Shown here one piece after another: positions 48,323-60,335 of a DNA stretch of 64,000 bases. Source of the DNA: Rhytidiadelphus loreus (Eukaryota; Streptophyta; Bryopsida; Hypnales; Hylocomiaceae). Position 1 is the stretch's first letter. Each line of letters starts with the position of its first letter. The notes under the pieces were generated by a model. It made no database searches. It was not told the origin of the DNA and saw nothing but the letters and a program-made list of their open reading frames with translations. Where the stretch lies: assembly GCA_947034895.1 (NCBI GenBank), contig OX344765.1, forward strand, positions 44,397,001-44,461,000, read 5' to 3'. Made by a program: the position numbers and the translations under genes.

Positions 48323-50223
48323 TCATGGTCTTTGCTTAGGGTTTCTTCCATTGTGATTTTGGGTCCCATATTGATACTCTTGAAAACATCCTTGATTTAG
48401 GTACCAAAACACATGATTGCAAGTCCAACAATAGTAATCACACTTAGGGTCCCACATGTTAGGCATAGACGCCTCAATCAACTTCAAGTTAGCATATGGG
48501 GGCACGGATTTTCTTCTTCTTCATCTACATGAGTTCACTCATCACATCAATTTTGTGTGAGAGCATCACACAAATTGGCCTTGAATTGGAGGTGAGTAAT
48601 TGGTTTCTTCACATGCCAACTTTGATACAAGAGTCCTAAGTAGAGTACATACATATTGACCATTGTTGTGTCTAATAAGAAGTAAAAAAAACTCGGTGCC
48701 ACCACTTGTATGACCTTGTTTGGCTAGAGTACAAATGAATGCTTTAAGTTGGTCTGCCACATCCATCTCCTTCGTGTAGGTGGTATACTCCAAATGCATA
48801 GAGGAGTTTTGGATTGAATCCCTTCTTTTCTTGTTCTTACAAAGAACTATGGGTATATGCCACACATGCCAAACTCAATAGGCAGTGTATTGAGTGGAAA
48901 TGAGGAGAATTGGGTGTTTGTATTTCTACATATATACATGCAATGCCACAAGATTTATGCATTTTCCATTGTAATTTACCTTGAGATGAATTGGTCCAAT
49001 TTTGAACAACTTTCAATTCCATCGATAGGATCATCCAATTAGACCTCATAGTGCTAGTGGCATAAATTTGTAGTGTGCACTAGTAGAAAGCCTTGTTTAA
49101 TTGGATGTTCCTGCGTCAAAGTTGATGGATTTTTTTGCGCATCCAATGTAACATCTTCATGTGTTTATGTCAACAATGACATCCAATGTAGCAACAATGA
49201 CATCCAATGTAACATCTTCTAGTGTTGGTCAACTCCATAAATAGCCCAATGCTAGAAAAATAGTTGTTCATGACAACAACACATGTGTCCCTTTCCTTCT
49301 TGACCGTTCAACAATCTCATCGTCACATTGTGTGCCACGTTTGCCTCCGACAAACTACTAGTGGTAATTCTTGTACTCCATTATGGTTGGCCCTATAATT
49401 GAAATCATATTTTGATGATGAGTTCACTAAGCACCAAAACTTTATGCCCCACTTTTGTGGCTCTTTAGACAAATATTGCCTAGAAAGACAATACAAACCT
49501 TTGTACTATATCATCATTTTGTCTATAGTAAGATACTTCTCTAAAGTCCACTCTTGTTTGAAACTATCTCTAATGCCATGAACAACCCACCACACCTGAC
49601 CCATCTTGTCATAACCGGGCATATGTCTCTCCTTAACATAGCTAGATGGTTTGGTCACATGTAGACATTTTATTGCTTCGAATTTCACCCTAGACAAAAT
49701 TTTAGAAATTTGAGGACAATGAAAGAAAGAACATTTTTTGCTCCAATATATCCTTGTATTCAGTTGTTTTTCCAACCCTATGAAGATGTGATATGCTAGA
49801 TAGGCCTTCAAAGGTTGAATTGTCAAAGACAACCATCCTTCTTCTCCCTTGTTTTTCTGTGCTCATTGAGTGAGGTTGCATAACAATTACTCTCTACCAC
49901 TATTTTATGCAAGAGAGGGTAAGGTCAAAACAACAAAAACACTTGCATAAAAGTTGGCATTGTATGAAAAACTCTTGTAGGTCCATATGTACGTACAAAT
50001 AATTTGGGTTTTGGAAATAGGTAATATTGGATCTTAACCACATCGAGTTATGGAATCTATGCCTCATACTATAAGGATTGTCAAGGTCCTTTTGATCATT
50101 ACTTTCATCCCCCTCATATGGATGCTTAGTTTTTGACAAATTACTTGACATTGGAGCATTAATAGTCAGTATGTTGCATAGAACCGTTGTGACCTTGAAC
50201 TGCCCTCTATAATAGATCTCCAT
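48323..50223 (-). pseudogene. piggyBac-type transposase pseudogene
   Basis: Read from 50223 down, pieces in several frames follow the piggyBac (DDE_Tnp_1_7) order. The frame 49506-49832 has IYWSKKCSFFHCP, ILSRVKFEAIKCLHVT, GYDKMGQVWWVV and LEKYLTIDKMMI, where the Asp is the first catalytic residue. After a TAG at 49506-49508 the same frame goes on YKGLYCLSRQYL and KWGIKFWCLV. Further on comes VVVMNNYFSSIGLF, where the family has an Asp (TDN/MDN), so the second catalytic Asp is Asn. Next are MRSNW with ELKVVQNWTNSSQGKLQWKM (48837-49049), MDVADQLKAF with the third Asp region (48566-48865) and a cysteine-rich tail CDYYCWTCNHV..GCFQEYQ (48323-48505). The part at 49900-50223 may be the N-terminal region. 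Stops, frameshifts and an insertion at 49078-49224 make it non-functional. Transposon ends not found. Confidence 0.82.
49078..49224. mobile_element. CACTA-like MITE inside the piggyBac pseudogene
   Basis: Ends CACTAGTAGAAAGCC and, in reverse complement, CACTAGAAGATG. The flanking triplets are GTG and TTG (two of three match), near the 3-bp duplication expected for CACTA elements. The transposase reading runs up to one side (FMELT) and resumes on the other (IYATSTMRSNW), which fixes the insertion. Confidence 0.5.
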
Positions 50224-51782
50224 AGCTCTACCATCTCCTATACATTGTGCAACTCTACCAACTCCATCACTTCCTCTCCAATTATAGTTGTTATGTTGGC
50301 TTCAACACATGGTCTTTTTCTCACTATGCAATGTTAATCTCCTTTGTCGCAAACTTCGTATCATGTAGCTATCTGACTTTATGGACTTAGGATCTGTTGC
50401 TCCCTCAAACAATTCACTTGAAGTTGGGTGGTTTCTTGCTCTTGATATTCACCACTCTAAGTGTTTGCACTTACTCTCCTAAATTTTGTAAGTAACCCTA
50501 GCAACTTGAATCTCATACTGAGCTACCAAACCTTCTTCTTCTTGCTCCTAGCTATCAATGAGGTCTGGATCTAGGTCTTTGATTAGCATGTTGATGGAAG
50601 CATTCAAGTGCTTCAAAGAAGTAGCAACCTCTCATTGGACTATAGATTTGATGACTACTACTCATTGTTTTTGGAAGAGGAGGTGTCAATTGGGGAGAGT
50701 TGTACGATTGTGTAGTCTCTCGTTGCATTTGGAATCTTGTATCACTTCACCTTGATCCATTCAATATAACTTGGAGGAAGACCCTCCTTTGCGAGTTGCT
50801 CCTAAAAGTGCAAAAGGTAAATCATCTTCCCATTCATGTCAATCATTTTGTTTTAGAAAGTATGTAAGCAAAGACCAATTTATGCTTAGTAAAAACACAA
50901 TGTGAAGCTTTGGCTTATCCATTTTTCCTTTTAAAAGCAGCATTGCATTTTAAGGGTCTTTGTTGTAGATGTATTCACCAAATTTAGCCACACTTGCTCT
51001 TTTACGAACAAATGGATATCTAGATGAAATATTTACTATTGGCACCACTCCAAGCAATGTGTAGCTTGCCTATAGAAATGATGACAATAGTTACTTGGCT
51101 ATAGATTAACAGGCCACTTCAACATCCCTCTTGGGACATGCAAGGAGTACAAGTGTATCATGTCTAGTAATTTCACCACTTTGTTGCCTTGCAATATAGA
51201 TGCTCAAAACCTTCTTTCTTTGTAATAAGTTGCAATAGGCAATCTCCAATAAATATGCCTTCTGAAGGTTTAGCAATACAATGATTGGTTCTCTCTTTCT
51301 ATGCTTGTGCAATACTTTTCCAATGACTATTAAGCTCTAGTGTCAATCTCGACAATAGAAGATTAGTTGACTACAACCCCTCATGGCAATGTAATAAGGA
51401 ACATTCAAGTGGAAAGTCATAGATTTGCTTCCATTTGCCACTCTTCCCATCCAACCCTAAACCAAGCAAGTCTTTGATCCTTGTGGTTTGACTTTTCCCC
51501 CCATCCAACCTCAAAGTTCTCAAGTCATCAATCTCTACTTTGATCTACGCAATCTAGATTCTCTTTCCATCCCAACTCAAATATGTAAAGTCATCAATGT
51601 GCCTAGATTGTGTACTCATTCCATTTGATTTGCCAATAATTTCCTCATCCATTTAAATACCAAGCATAGCATTGATGTTTGCAATCATGGTTGATAGATT
51701 GCGTGGTTTTCAACTTTATGGAATGTTGGAGTTTGTAGTTTGAATTCTATGGACATTGATTCAAGGTGAAGAATGCAACCTG
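50224..51782. other. No intact gene; may include upstream part of piggyBac element
   Basis: Upstream of the transposase relic on the minus strand. Frames are short and unrecognised. The transposon 5' part may lie here but no TTAA end was found. Confidence 0.35.
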
Positions 51783-51999
51783 CACTAGAAGAAACCTATG
51801 TTTTAGGTGATGTTTTGTAATTTTATTAAACGGATTTTAGGTGACGTCCATTGCAACAAGCCCATGTTTTTATGTCAACAATACGTCCAACATAACATCA
51901 ATGTTGACATAAAAACATGGGCTTGTTGCAATGGACGTCACCTAAAATCCGTTTAAAAAAATTACATAACATCACCTAAAACATGGGTTTCTTATAGTG
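51783..51999. repeat. Long hairpin (foldback) with CACTA-like ends
   Basis: Begins CACTAGAAGAAACCTATG and ends CATGGGTTTCTTATAGTG. Inner arms of more than 50 bp are perfect complements: AACGGATTTTAGGTGACGTC, CATTGCAACAAGCCCATG, TTTTTATGTCAACA recur inverted. Loop of about 20 bases. Transcribed, it would make a long perfect stem. Confidence 0.8.
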
Positions 52000-53589
52000 C
52001 CACAAGGAAATGGGGACAAATCTTTTTGTTTCTTTATTTTTTCAACTTTGTGAAAGTCGGGGTGGGATGATGTTATGATTTATTGTATTTGATAGTTCAT
52101 TAGTATTACTATACAAGCAAATGCATAGGGTACATTGAAGATTTAGATGAGATCTATGCAATGGTAAAGTATAGTAGGAATTATCCCAAATTTTGTGTTA
52201 GAAACAAAATTGATGTCCATAAACAAAGAACTTAGCCACAAAGAAATTGGTATCATATTGCATTGTAAGGTGATACAATTGTTATTTTGCATGAAAATAT
52301 CTTTTAGTTTATTGTGTCGTAAATTTCATTTTGTAGTAGTATTCTTATATTGATGAATAATAATAATTTCATATCAAAATTAGAAGAATTATGTTGTATT
52401 TTTGTGTTGTCATTTAGAAATTCAATGTTCAATGTAATGGTCCAATCAATGGTCAATACAACAACCTTCCCTCCACCATATATACAACTAGTCTATAATT
52501 GTTCCTAATGCCAAGATTGACAACTAAAGAAAAAGAATGGTATCCCGTTTTCCAATGATCTTGGATCCTTGCCTTCAATTCTATGCTTACACCCTTGGGA
52601 AATATTCTAAAATTTTAGTCATAGTATAAATGGATGTACCCATATTGCCCTACAAGGAAGCAAAATTATTTCTTATATTATAAATTTTTCCACCAATCTA
52701 AAAGGTTTGAAAATCATTGCCCTCAAAAAAGGTACTCTTTAGGCACCCATCCTCAAAAAAATTCAACCAAAAATACCAATTATTCTACAAGTGGTAGCTT
52801 AACCAAAAACTTTGTATTGTCAAAAAAGTCAATTTGGTCCTTTAGAGGTTAAGGGCCACTTTATACTTAGAAGCCACAACAATTTGGTGGAATTATTTTT
52901 TTATTCAAAAAAAGACATGATCTAATGTGGCTTGAGCTTGATGAATTGGGTGCACCAAGAATTGGAGGCCAATTTCTTGGCCTTGGAGCCAATGTCAAAT
53001 TTCAATCAAAAAACTTTTTCAATAAAATTTTATTTTTTTCAACAAATAAAATCCGTTGGATTTTTGCAATCAACCTCAAGGAGAATTGGCCCAACTTCTA
53101 GGCGTAAGCAACCTTGAAATGAGAGAAAAAGGGGCTGGAATTTTCTAGGTTTTATTTGGAATTGGCCAAGCTTCTTTGTCTCAACGTCTTTACAAATGGG
53201 AGAATTGGCCTTCATAATAATTTTATTCTAACGAGTAGTTGAAGATGACCTAAAGCCCAAAAGGTGCTAAAATTTTGTGCAATCGGCTTCAAGGGAAATG
53301 GACTCGACATCTAGGTATAAAGTTGCCCTAAGATTAAGGGTCTCTTGCCATGTTTCATTAATAGACAATGTTCACAAAGGAAGCTACAGGGTCCAAATGA
53401 ACAATTACATTATTATCTGGATCTAGTGGGTGGAGAAGGATCCGGTAAAAATTCTACATGTATTGATTCCCTCAAAATTGACTAATCTTAACCATTGGGG
53501 TTGTCCACTGATTTCAATGAAACATGAAATCTTGTTTTTCTACTCACCTACTCCAACAAGACAATCGGGGGAATTCTTTTGGTCTTTTA
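52000..53589. other. AT-rich DNA, no gene recognised
   Basis: Short frames. A lone TTAA-type end (CCTTTAGAGG then TTAA, near 52847) has no partner. Confidence 0.45.
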
Positions 53590-54322
53590 AGCTAAAGGTA
53601 CCTATAATGAATAACTTAAGTATTTTAGCTTGTAGAATATGGGAAATTCATTGAGAATTTGAGTTCAATGTGTGCAAAAATAAGAATTAGGAAGAATGCA
53701 AAAAGGATTTTTTCTTCAAGAATAAATATTTTATTCAATATAAATGTAGATAACTCATTCAAACCCACTCTAGTCTCATAGAATCACCTATAATGGTTAG
53801 CTTTGGAACTTCTCCCTAATCAAGGACGGAAGAGAGATGAGTGGATGAGAAGGCACAAATAAAGAATCTTTTTCAATAAACAATTCATCCAACTATTGTC
53901 CACAATAGGTCACCCTATAAAGCCATCACAAGAGGGGTGTCTGCAATAGGTATGGTAGAAGTACCTATTTTGGACAGTCCCTTGTGATGGCTTTTTAGGG
54001 TGACCTATTGTGGACAGTAGGTGGATGCACTATTCATTGAAAAATATTCTTTGTTTGTACCTTCTTGTCTACTCATCTCTCTTCCCTTGTTGCATAGGAA
54101 GAAGTGCCAAAGCTAATTGGAATAGGTGAATCTATGAGATTAGAATGGATCCAAATGAAAAATCCACATTTATATGGAATAAAATATTCATTTGGGGGGG
54201 GGATTGTTTTTTTTTGGCATTCATCCTCATCCTTATGTTTGTAGATATAGAGCTCAATTTCTCAATGAATTTCCCATATGTTCAAGGTGAAATGCTTAAG
54301 TTATCATGAATAGGTACTTCTA
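53590..54322. repeat. Large foldback, about 730 bp
   Basis: Two arms of about 350 bp face each other around about 53955. Matching text includes AGGTCACCCTATAAAGCCAT against ATGGCTTTTTAGGGTGACCT, GAGAGATGAGTGGATGAGAAG against its reverse complement near 54065, TATTTTATTCAATATAAATG against CATTTATATGGAATAAAATA, and ACTTAAG/CTTAAGT near the outer edges. Identity falls toward the outside. No coding sequence. Confidence 0.8.
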
Positions 54323-54339
54323 CTTTACTTCTACCTTAA

Positions 54340-54805
54340 CCCCTAAGCGCCCCCATTGCCCTAAATGTGGTCTCCCCGCAACTCACATTCATAACACTAT
54401 TCACTAGTGCTGGGGGGGTCCCTTTTGCTCTCTGGAAAACAAGAGCTCCCAAAGCAGTGAAACTTCATAAGCTCTTGTACCTATCCAATGTTGCACACCC
54501 AACTCACAGAACTTACCCAACTGGCCACCCAATAGCATTCTTTACATTATAACTATACTTTTTGAAGGTATCTTGGATGGAATGATACCTCCATCAATGG
54601 GGAAAGAAACAAGGTAGTGAACAATGTTATGTTTAACCATTATAATCTTGTAAGCTGTACGGTGAAAACTTCCACAATTTTTTCCAAAGTTGTCCTCCTG
54701 CAATTTCAACAGACACCTCTCATGAATCTTATTTTTTGAATTGGCAGGGCCAACTTGGGTGGCAATCGTGGCCTGATTTCGGGATTCACGCTGGATGCTA
54801 AGGGA
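54340..54805 (+). mobile_element. TTAA-flanked element, possible R1 relative
   Basis: TTAA at 54336-54339 and 54806-54809. Left end CCCCTAAGCGCC; right end in reverse complement TCCCTTAGCATCC. Contains the repeat shared with 1540-1765 and, near 54640-54690, an R1-like stretch (ATAATCTTGTAAGCTGTACG, GTGAAAACTTCCAC). Ends are less alike than in the other copies. Confidence 0.4.
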
Positions 54806-54809
54806 TTAA

Positions 54810-57715
54810 TGCTTTTTTTTGCCCACTGATGGAGCTTGGCAAGAGGCCATAAGTTTCTTGCTTCTTGGTAAAGTTACCTCCCTAGCCCACTGTTGGCCAT
54901 CACGCACTTGCTAAGGGCAGAGGGTCTGTCATCCTGGGGATCTAAGTTCATGAGGTCATCATCAAGTTGGCTTGAATTGCTTGTCCTTGATCAGAATGGG
55001 GAAGCCTCTTCACATGGCTGCATGGACTGTACTTCTCTGTACTGTAAGTTGATCTTTTGGTTGTTCTTTGGGCACAAATGAAACAGAATTTCATTGCAAA
55101 AGAAAGGAACAAAACCGCCAGCCACATTGTACAAAAAAACGCTCTCACTGTTGTCTTTTGTGAGATTAAGGTATACCACCTGTTTTCGACAATGTTAGGC
55201 GTTATAGCATACAGTGGAAACACCCAAAACCGTCAATATAAGGCAATTCAACATAGTTGGAGGCACCTTTTCCTAAAAATAATGTTTTTGAATATTAACA
55301 AGTGAAAATCATGAATATTCAAATAAAAAATTAGATTTTTCAGATGTGGTACGTAATTTCTATGATTTTTCAAAGTGCTAGTTCCTTGGACCAATGAAAT
55401 TGTCACATAGGTGGACCCTAAATCAAAATTTGTAAAAATCAGTAGTCAACAAATCAAAGTTAAGTATGTGTCCTTCAAATGCGTCAACAAATCAAAGTTA
55501 AGCATTTGAAGGACACAATAATGAAAGTCTAGGGACACATTTAGTGGTAGTCTAGGGTACATGAATGGGAACATGGACGCTTTTGGTTTTTTTTACCTTA
55601 GGTCCGATTGAGTGATGGTGGGGGGATAGTTTTCTCTAGTTAAGGAATAGAAATAATGAAGACTTCACTATTTTTTGCTAATTTTCCTTCAAGTTTGGAT
55701 TTAGGGAAAATTAAAGAAGTGTAGATGATAGTCCAACTTATTCTCAATCTAAAGGCAAACCTATTTTTGATAAATGCAAAACTAAAAACTAATCTTAGCG
55801 AATTCAATAGGTGTCAATGTGTTATTCATTGCACAATATTCAAACCTTGGTTGACATCATGTTCCCTTCATTCATGAAAATAGGTCACCCTATCTTGTAC
55901 AAATAGGGCCTTGGTTGGAAACAAGTTATTTTATGAATTGTACTTCCTACACTAATTCTCACTAACTTATATTGAGGTAGTTATGTAGGTGAGATATGGA
56001 CACAGAATAGTGAAATTAGGTTGTCTTATCCATAAAAGAGCTACCTCATGATTCATTGCTTGTCTACATAGAGGGGCATGCAACCTTGAACCAATGTACC
56101 AACCCATGCTACAAACATGGTTCTAGGTTGATGAAAAAAATTTCATCCTTGTACAATAACAATAAATACTTATATAGTGTAGTATGCTGAGAAATTAGTG
56201 AGGAACAACCTAATTTCACTATCTAATGTTAGTAGAGCATCCGATGCTATTATCACAAATTAAGTAAACTCCTAAACGTCCCCAAGTTCATTTTATAGAT
56301 GATTTTCTAAACAATGGACAAAGTCCAAAGTGTTCATTGATCTTTAAGGGTTAAAGGAAGTATTTTTCATCCTTCCAAAATTTTATTTTTCCCAAAAATT
56401 TGGTGGAAAAATCAAATTATTGTGGTTATTTTAAAAACTATGTTTATTTAAAATTATATCAATTAGAATATATATCAAAATAATTTGGATTTTGACTAGA
56501 AATGAAGGCTAGAATGAGAAATAGTATCTAGTAGTTTTAATTTGAAAATAATTTTTAAGAAGAAAATACATAAGGAATACATTCAATATTGTATTATTTG
56601 GACATCAACATATAGAGCTTCCAATAACAATAACTTGTTGAGTTTTTGAATATTTTCAAAGTTTTGAAATGGATTAAAGAAAAAACTTATTCGGCTTTAT
56701 TTTCTAAGTCATAACCAAAATAGCAATGGATAATTTGAAAGCTATAATTAAGTTTGACCAAGGTCAAGCCTTTTATTTATACATGGAATTTTAGAAAGTA
56801 ATTGCAATTTAGGATTTAGGTACATGATACTTGGCCTTATAATCATTTAAACATCATCTCCATAGAAATATTAAAGAAATTTCAATTTTATATTTTTTCT
56901 ACAAGAGACAATATTGTATCTCTCAATGTAAATAATTTTATTAATTTGCAATTTTTTTCTCTACATCCAAGTTATAATAGAGATTAACATCGAAGAATTT
57001 GAAGCAACTATTTTAATTTATTTTTAGAATCCTAAAAATTATAAACTATGATGGAGATAAAAATAACTACTAATATGCTAAATTTAGAAGTTTTCTAAGT
57101 TTTTTGGTCATAATTTGATATTTCTTCATAATTATTAAAAATTCACCATATAAAGTATAATATAATAGTGAATTTTGTTTTTAATCGTAGTTTAAAAAAT
57201 AGAATTATTATAATTTTTAAAGTGTAATGTGTAAAAATAATTATACAATAATTATATATATACTATAATTATTTTATTTTATTTAACAAAAAATGGAAAT
57301 AAAAAATACTCACTTTTCATTTATATCGCAGTGACATTTTTTAAAATAAAATAAATTGGGAAACACACAATGTAATGTGTAATTTGGATTCTAGTACATA
57401 AAACTTGCAATTGCAATGATTCACTAAATCTTTATAATGAGACAAAAACCCTACTTGTGAAGCCTCATTTTTAGTTTGAATCAAAATATAAACAATTGAT
57501 CCTATGAAAGCCACAATTGAGGTTGTTGATGGCACATTCAATTTTTGAATTTAAGAACCTTTAGAATTGAAGTCAAATCACAATTTTGATTCAAATTTTG
57601 GAAGTGTGAAATGACTAGCATGCTCAAACTATATCATGCACACGTTTTGATTCCTAAATAGTTCCTTCCCTTCAAATTTTATTTGTATTGAATTTTTAAG
57701 GATTACAATATCATC
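54810..57715. other. AT-rich DNA, no gene recognised
   Basis: Frames at 54893-55305 overlap on both strands without recognisable domains. A direct short repeat CAACAAATCAAAGTTAAG occurs at about 55448 and 55484. Otherwise nothing. Confidence 0.45.
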
Positions 57716-58069
57716 CATAGGTGCTATTATGTAAGCCTAGGCTCCTATGTTACAGACACCTTCTATAGTTATAGGAGGATGTTTATATTATAGGTGTCTA
57801 TGTTGTAGGTACCTATGTTATAAGCACCTTCCATGGTTATAGGATGTTCATATTATAAGTGCCTAATTATATTATAGGTGTCTATGTTATAAGCACCTTT
57901 CGTGGTTATGTATTATTGGTGTCTATGTTATAGGCACTTTCCATAGTTATAGAATGTTTATCTTATAAACATGTATGTTATAGACATCTCCAATAGTTGT
58001 AGAATATCTATGTGCCTAGGCTCAAGGCTCGTAGACTCACATTTCTAGGCTCACATACTAGCACCGTTG
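57716..58069. mobile_element. Non-autonomous Mutator-like element, copy 2
   Basis: Shorter relative of 4260-4841. The right end in reverse complement is CAACGGTGCTAGTATGTGAG; the left end is degraded (GGTGCTATTATGTAAGCC). Same ladder of TATGTTATAGGTACC and CCATGGTTATAGGATGTT units. No target duplication is recognisable. Confidence 0.65.
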
Positions 58070-59186
58070 GAAGTGCCATATGTCATGTTGTGATTGGTTG
58101 GGTAACATGGATTCATCAAAATCCAACATGGTCAATTCAATTTTGACACCTCCTAGCCAAAATTGACCCTAGTGTAACATACACGACAGAAAATAAATTA
58201 CAATGCATATTCACAATATGAATACATAATAAAATTTCAAAATGATCTTATCTTTGTGAATTATTAGGGTTAATGCTATAAATGAAGTTGGGATATGCCT
58301 ATTAGAATTAGGTCCACCCAAATTGCAAAAATAGAGATCCAACTCCACTTGGAAGTCCCAACTATTGTTTTGAATATACAATTAGGAGACAAACACCATG
58401 TGAACCACCCTCATCGACTAACATTCCGTCCGAATCTCTCCAAAGTAGATTTGATGTTAAAAGTGCTCAAAAAACGAGGTTTTGACCCCTTCACTTTTTG
58501 AATCATTTTTGGTAGACTTAATTGGTATACAAGAGGCAAGTTGAAGTTGAAACTTTGGCCTTCACATTTATATTTATCCCAAGTTCCCCATTTGATATTT
58601 TTTATTCACCTTCTACAACCCAAAGACGTTAGAATTTGACCTTGGATTGACTCTTTTAAAAAGTTGGAACTTCGGGGGACGGAATGTGAAACGGCCCCTG
58701 GCCCACTTGCATCACCCCTTTCTAGTCTTTTACTTTGGATAGTTTAGTCTAGCCTTTCCCATTGTCTAATAACTGGCAAAAGGGTACTGTAGTCCTTCAA
58801 ACATTCCACTGGCTCACAAAAGTTCTTAAAGGTAAAATTTGCCAACATACAGGTATGGGTCCCCTTCTTTTCTGGAGAGGCGCCCTTCTTTCTATTCAAA
58901 GCAGCCCAAGGACGTCTACATTAAATATGCCCCGGTAAGCTATTAAGCCCATGAAATTGTGACGTGTACCCAAAAGTGAGCCAATAGATTCTTACTTCAA
59001 ATGAACATGATTGAATATGAGAGTCCGGGTTCAATTTGGACACGTTCACATCCAAAACTTTGGAAATTTATAATACATAAAATAATATGATGATGAGTTG
59101 TATTCAAATTATTTTTAAAATATTCAAAAAAATTATAAACAAAAGATTTAGGGTGTTCAATATTAGGAATCTTATTTACTAGTAAT
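58070..59186. other. No gene recognised
   Basis: Short frames only; slightly GC-richer at 58670-58960. Confidence 0.45.
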
Positions 59187-59424
59187 CCCTAAGGGTCCGG
59201 GGCATGTTTTTAAAGAGAAATTGTCAAAAACTGCCATTTTTTTAGTGCATTAGCCAAAATTGTAAATAAAAAACTGTTTTTCAAACTTTGACCATATAAC
59301 AATGTAGTAGATTATTATGATAATGTGGAAAAAAAATTGATCTCATTAGATTGTGTAGATTGAAAGATTATAACGTTTGAAGTGAGAAAAAAATATTTCT
59401 TGGAGTAAAATTATTTTTTTACAC
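59187..59424 (-). repeat. Partial R1-family fragment
   Basis: Inverted and divergent match to the right half of the R1 elements: read in reverse complement it gives TCACTTCAAACGTTATAATC, TCAATCTACA and GGCAGTTTTTG in the same order. Starts with ATCCCTAAGGGTCC, close to a TTAA-type end. Confidence 0.45.
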
Positions 59425-60335
59425 AAATCCTTAAGGTCCCCAAAAGTAGATGTGCCTTGGTCAAACTTATTCAGTAACTTTTTAAATTATAACTATTTTT
59501 TGTACTTCTTTTGTCCCATAATATTAGTCCCTTTTATTTTATTTGTCTAAAATTAGTAAATTACTTAATCCCTTAACTTCAAATTTGACATAGGAAATTT
59601 GCTTTTTTTATAAACTCTATCCTTATTTACAAAGGGGGACATTGTATCTATTGCAACCTCTTACTTTCTAATCTTTCCTTGATTGCAATTAAGATCTACG
59701 TCCACTTGATTTGTGATTGAGAAGACCCATTGTACATTCACTATAGAATCATTTGATTGTAACATGTATTTAAAAATTGGTAATACTTTTAGTATTACAA
59801 AAAAAAGACTAGTATTATGGGACAGAGGGAGTATTTGATTTAAACTAAGAAAATGAAGCTTGACAATTTTTGGTCTACTCCACTATAATATTTTGAAAAA
59901 ATCCAAAAATTTAAAGAATTATTGCAATTGCAAGCTCTATTTATTAGGATCCAAATTATACAATATTGGGTTTATTTTGTTCATATTTTTTTACTTTTAA
60001 ATTAAAAAGAATCCAAAAATTGAAAGAATTATTACAATTGCAGGCTCTATTTGTTAGAATCCAAATTATACAGTATATTGTGTTTATTTTGTTCATATTT
60101 TCTTCTTTCTAAATTAAAAAAAATTTAAGCTATGTTCATTTCAACCTTCATGTATGGTAAAAATAATTCAAATTAATTCTAAATAATACCTTATATATTA
60201 GAACTAATATAATTCATTTTTACTTTCTACTTTCTAAAATAAAAATTATTTGATTTTCCATCAAAACTTTTGAAAAAATCAACACCAACAGAAAATACAT
60301 TCTTTAGCAAGTGAAAAATATCAATTGGGTCTTCC
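59425..60335 (+). repeat. R2-family fragment with nested MITE, right end lost
   Basis: Left part CCTTAAGGTCCCCAAAAGTAG then ATGTGCCTTGGTCAAAC matches the start of 8134-8986; TTTGATTTAAACTAAGAAAA follows after the nested element. An internal segment (AAAATCCAAAAATTTAAAGA..) is partly duplicated near 60010. Confidence 0.55.
59505..59831. mobile_element. Stowaway-type MITE nested in R2 copy
   Basis: TA flanks at 59503-59504 and 59832-59833. Left end CTTCTTTTGTCCCATAATA, right end in reverse complement CTCCCTCTGTCCCATAATAC. 327 bp. Comparison with 8134-8986 shows the empty site (AACTATTTTTGGAATTTGATT) and so confirms the insertion at TA. Confidence 0.8.

Noticed and set aside
56271..56352. Very short interval with CTCCTAAACGTCC and CTTTAAGGG-TTAA ends.
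   Set aside because: About 80 bp, left TTAA missing, too little to separate from chance; may be a solo remnant.
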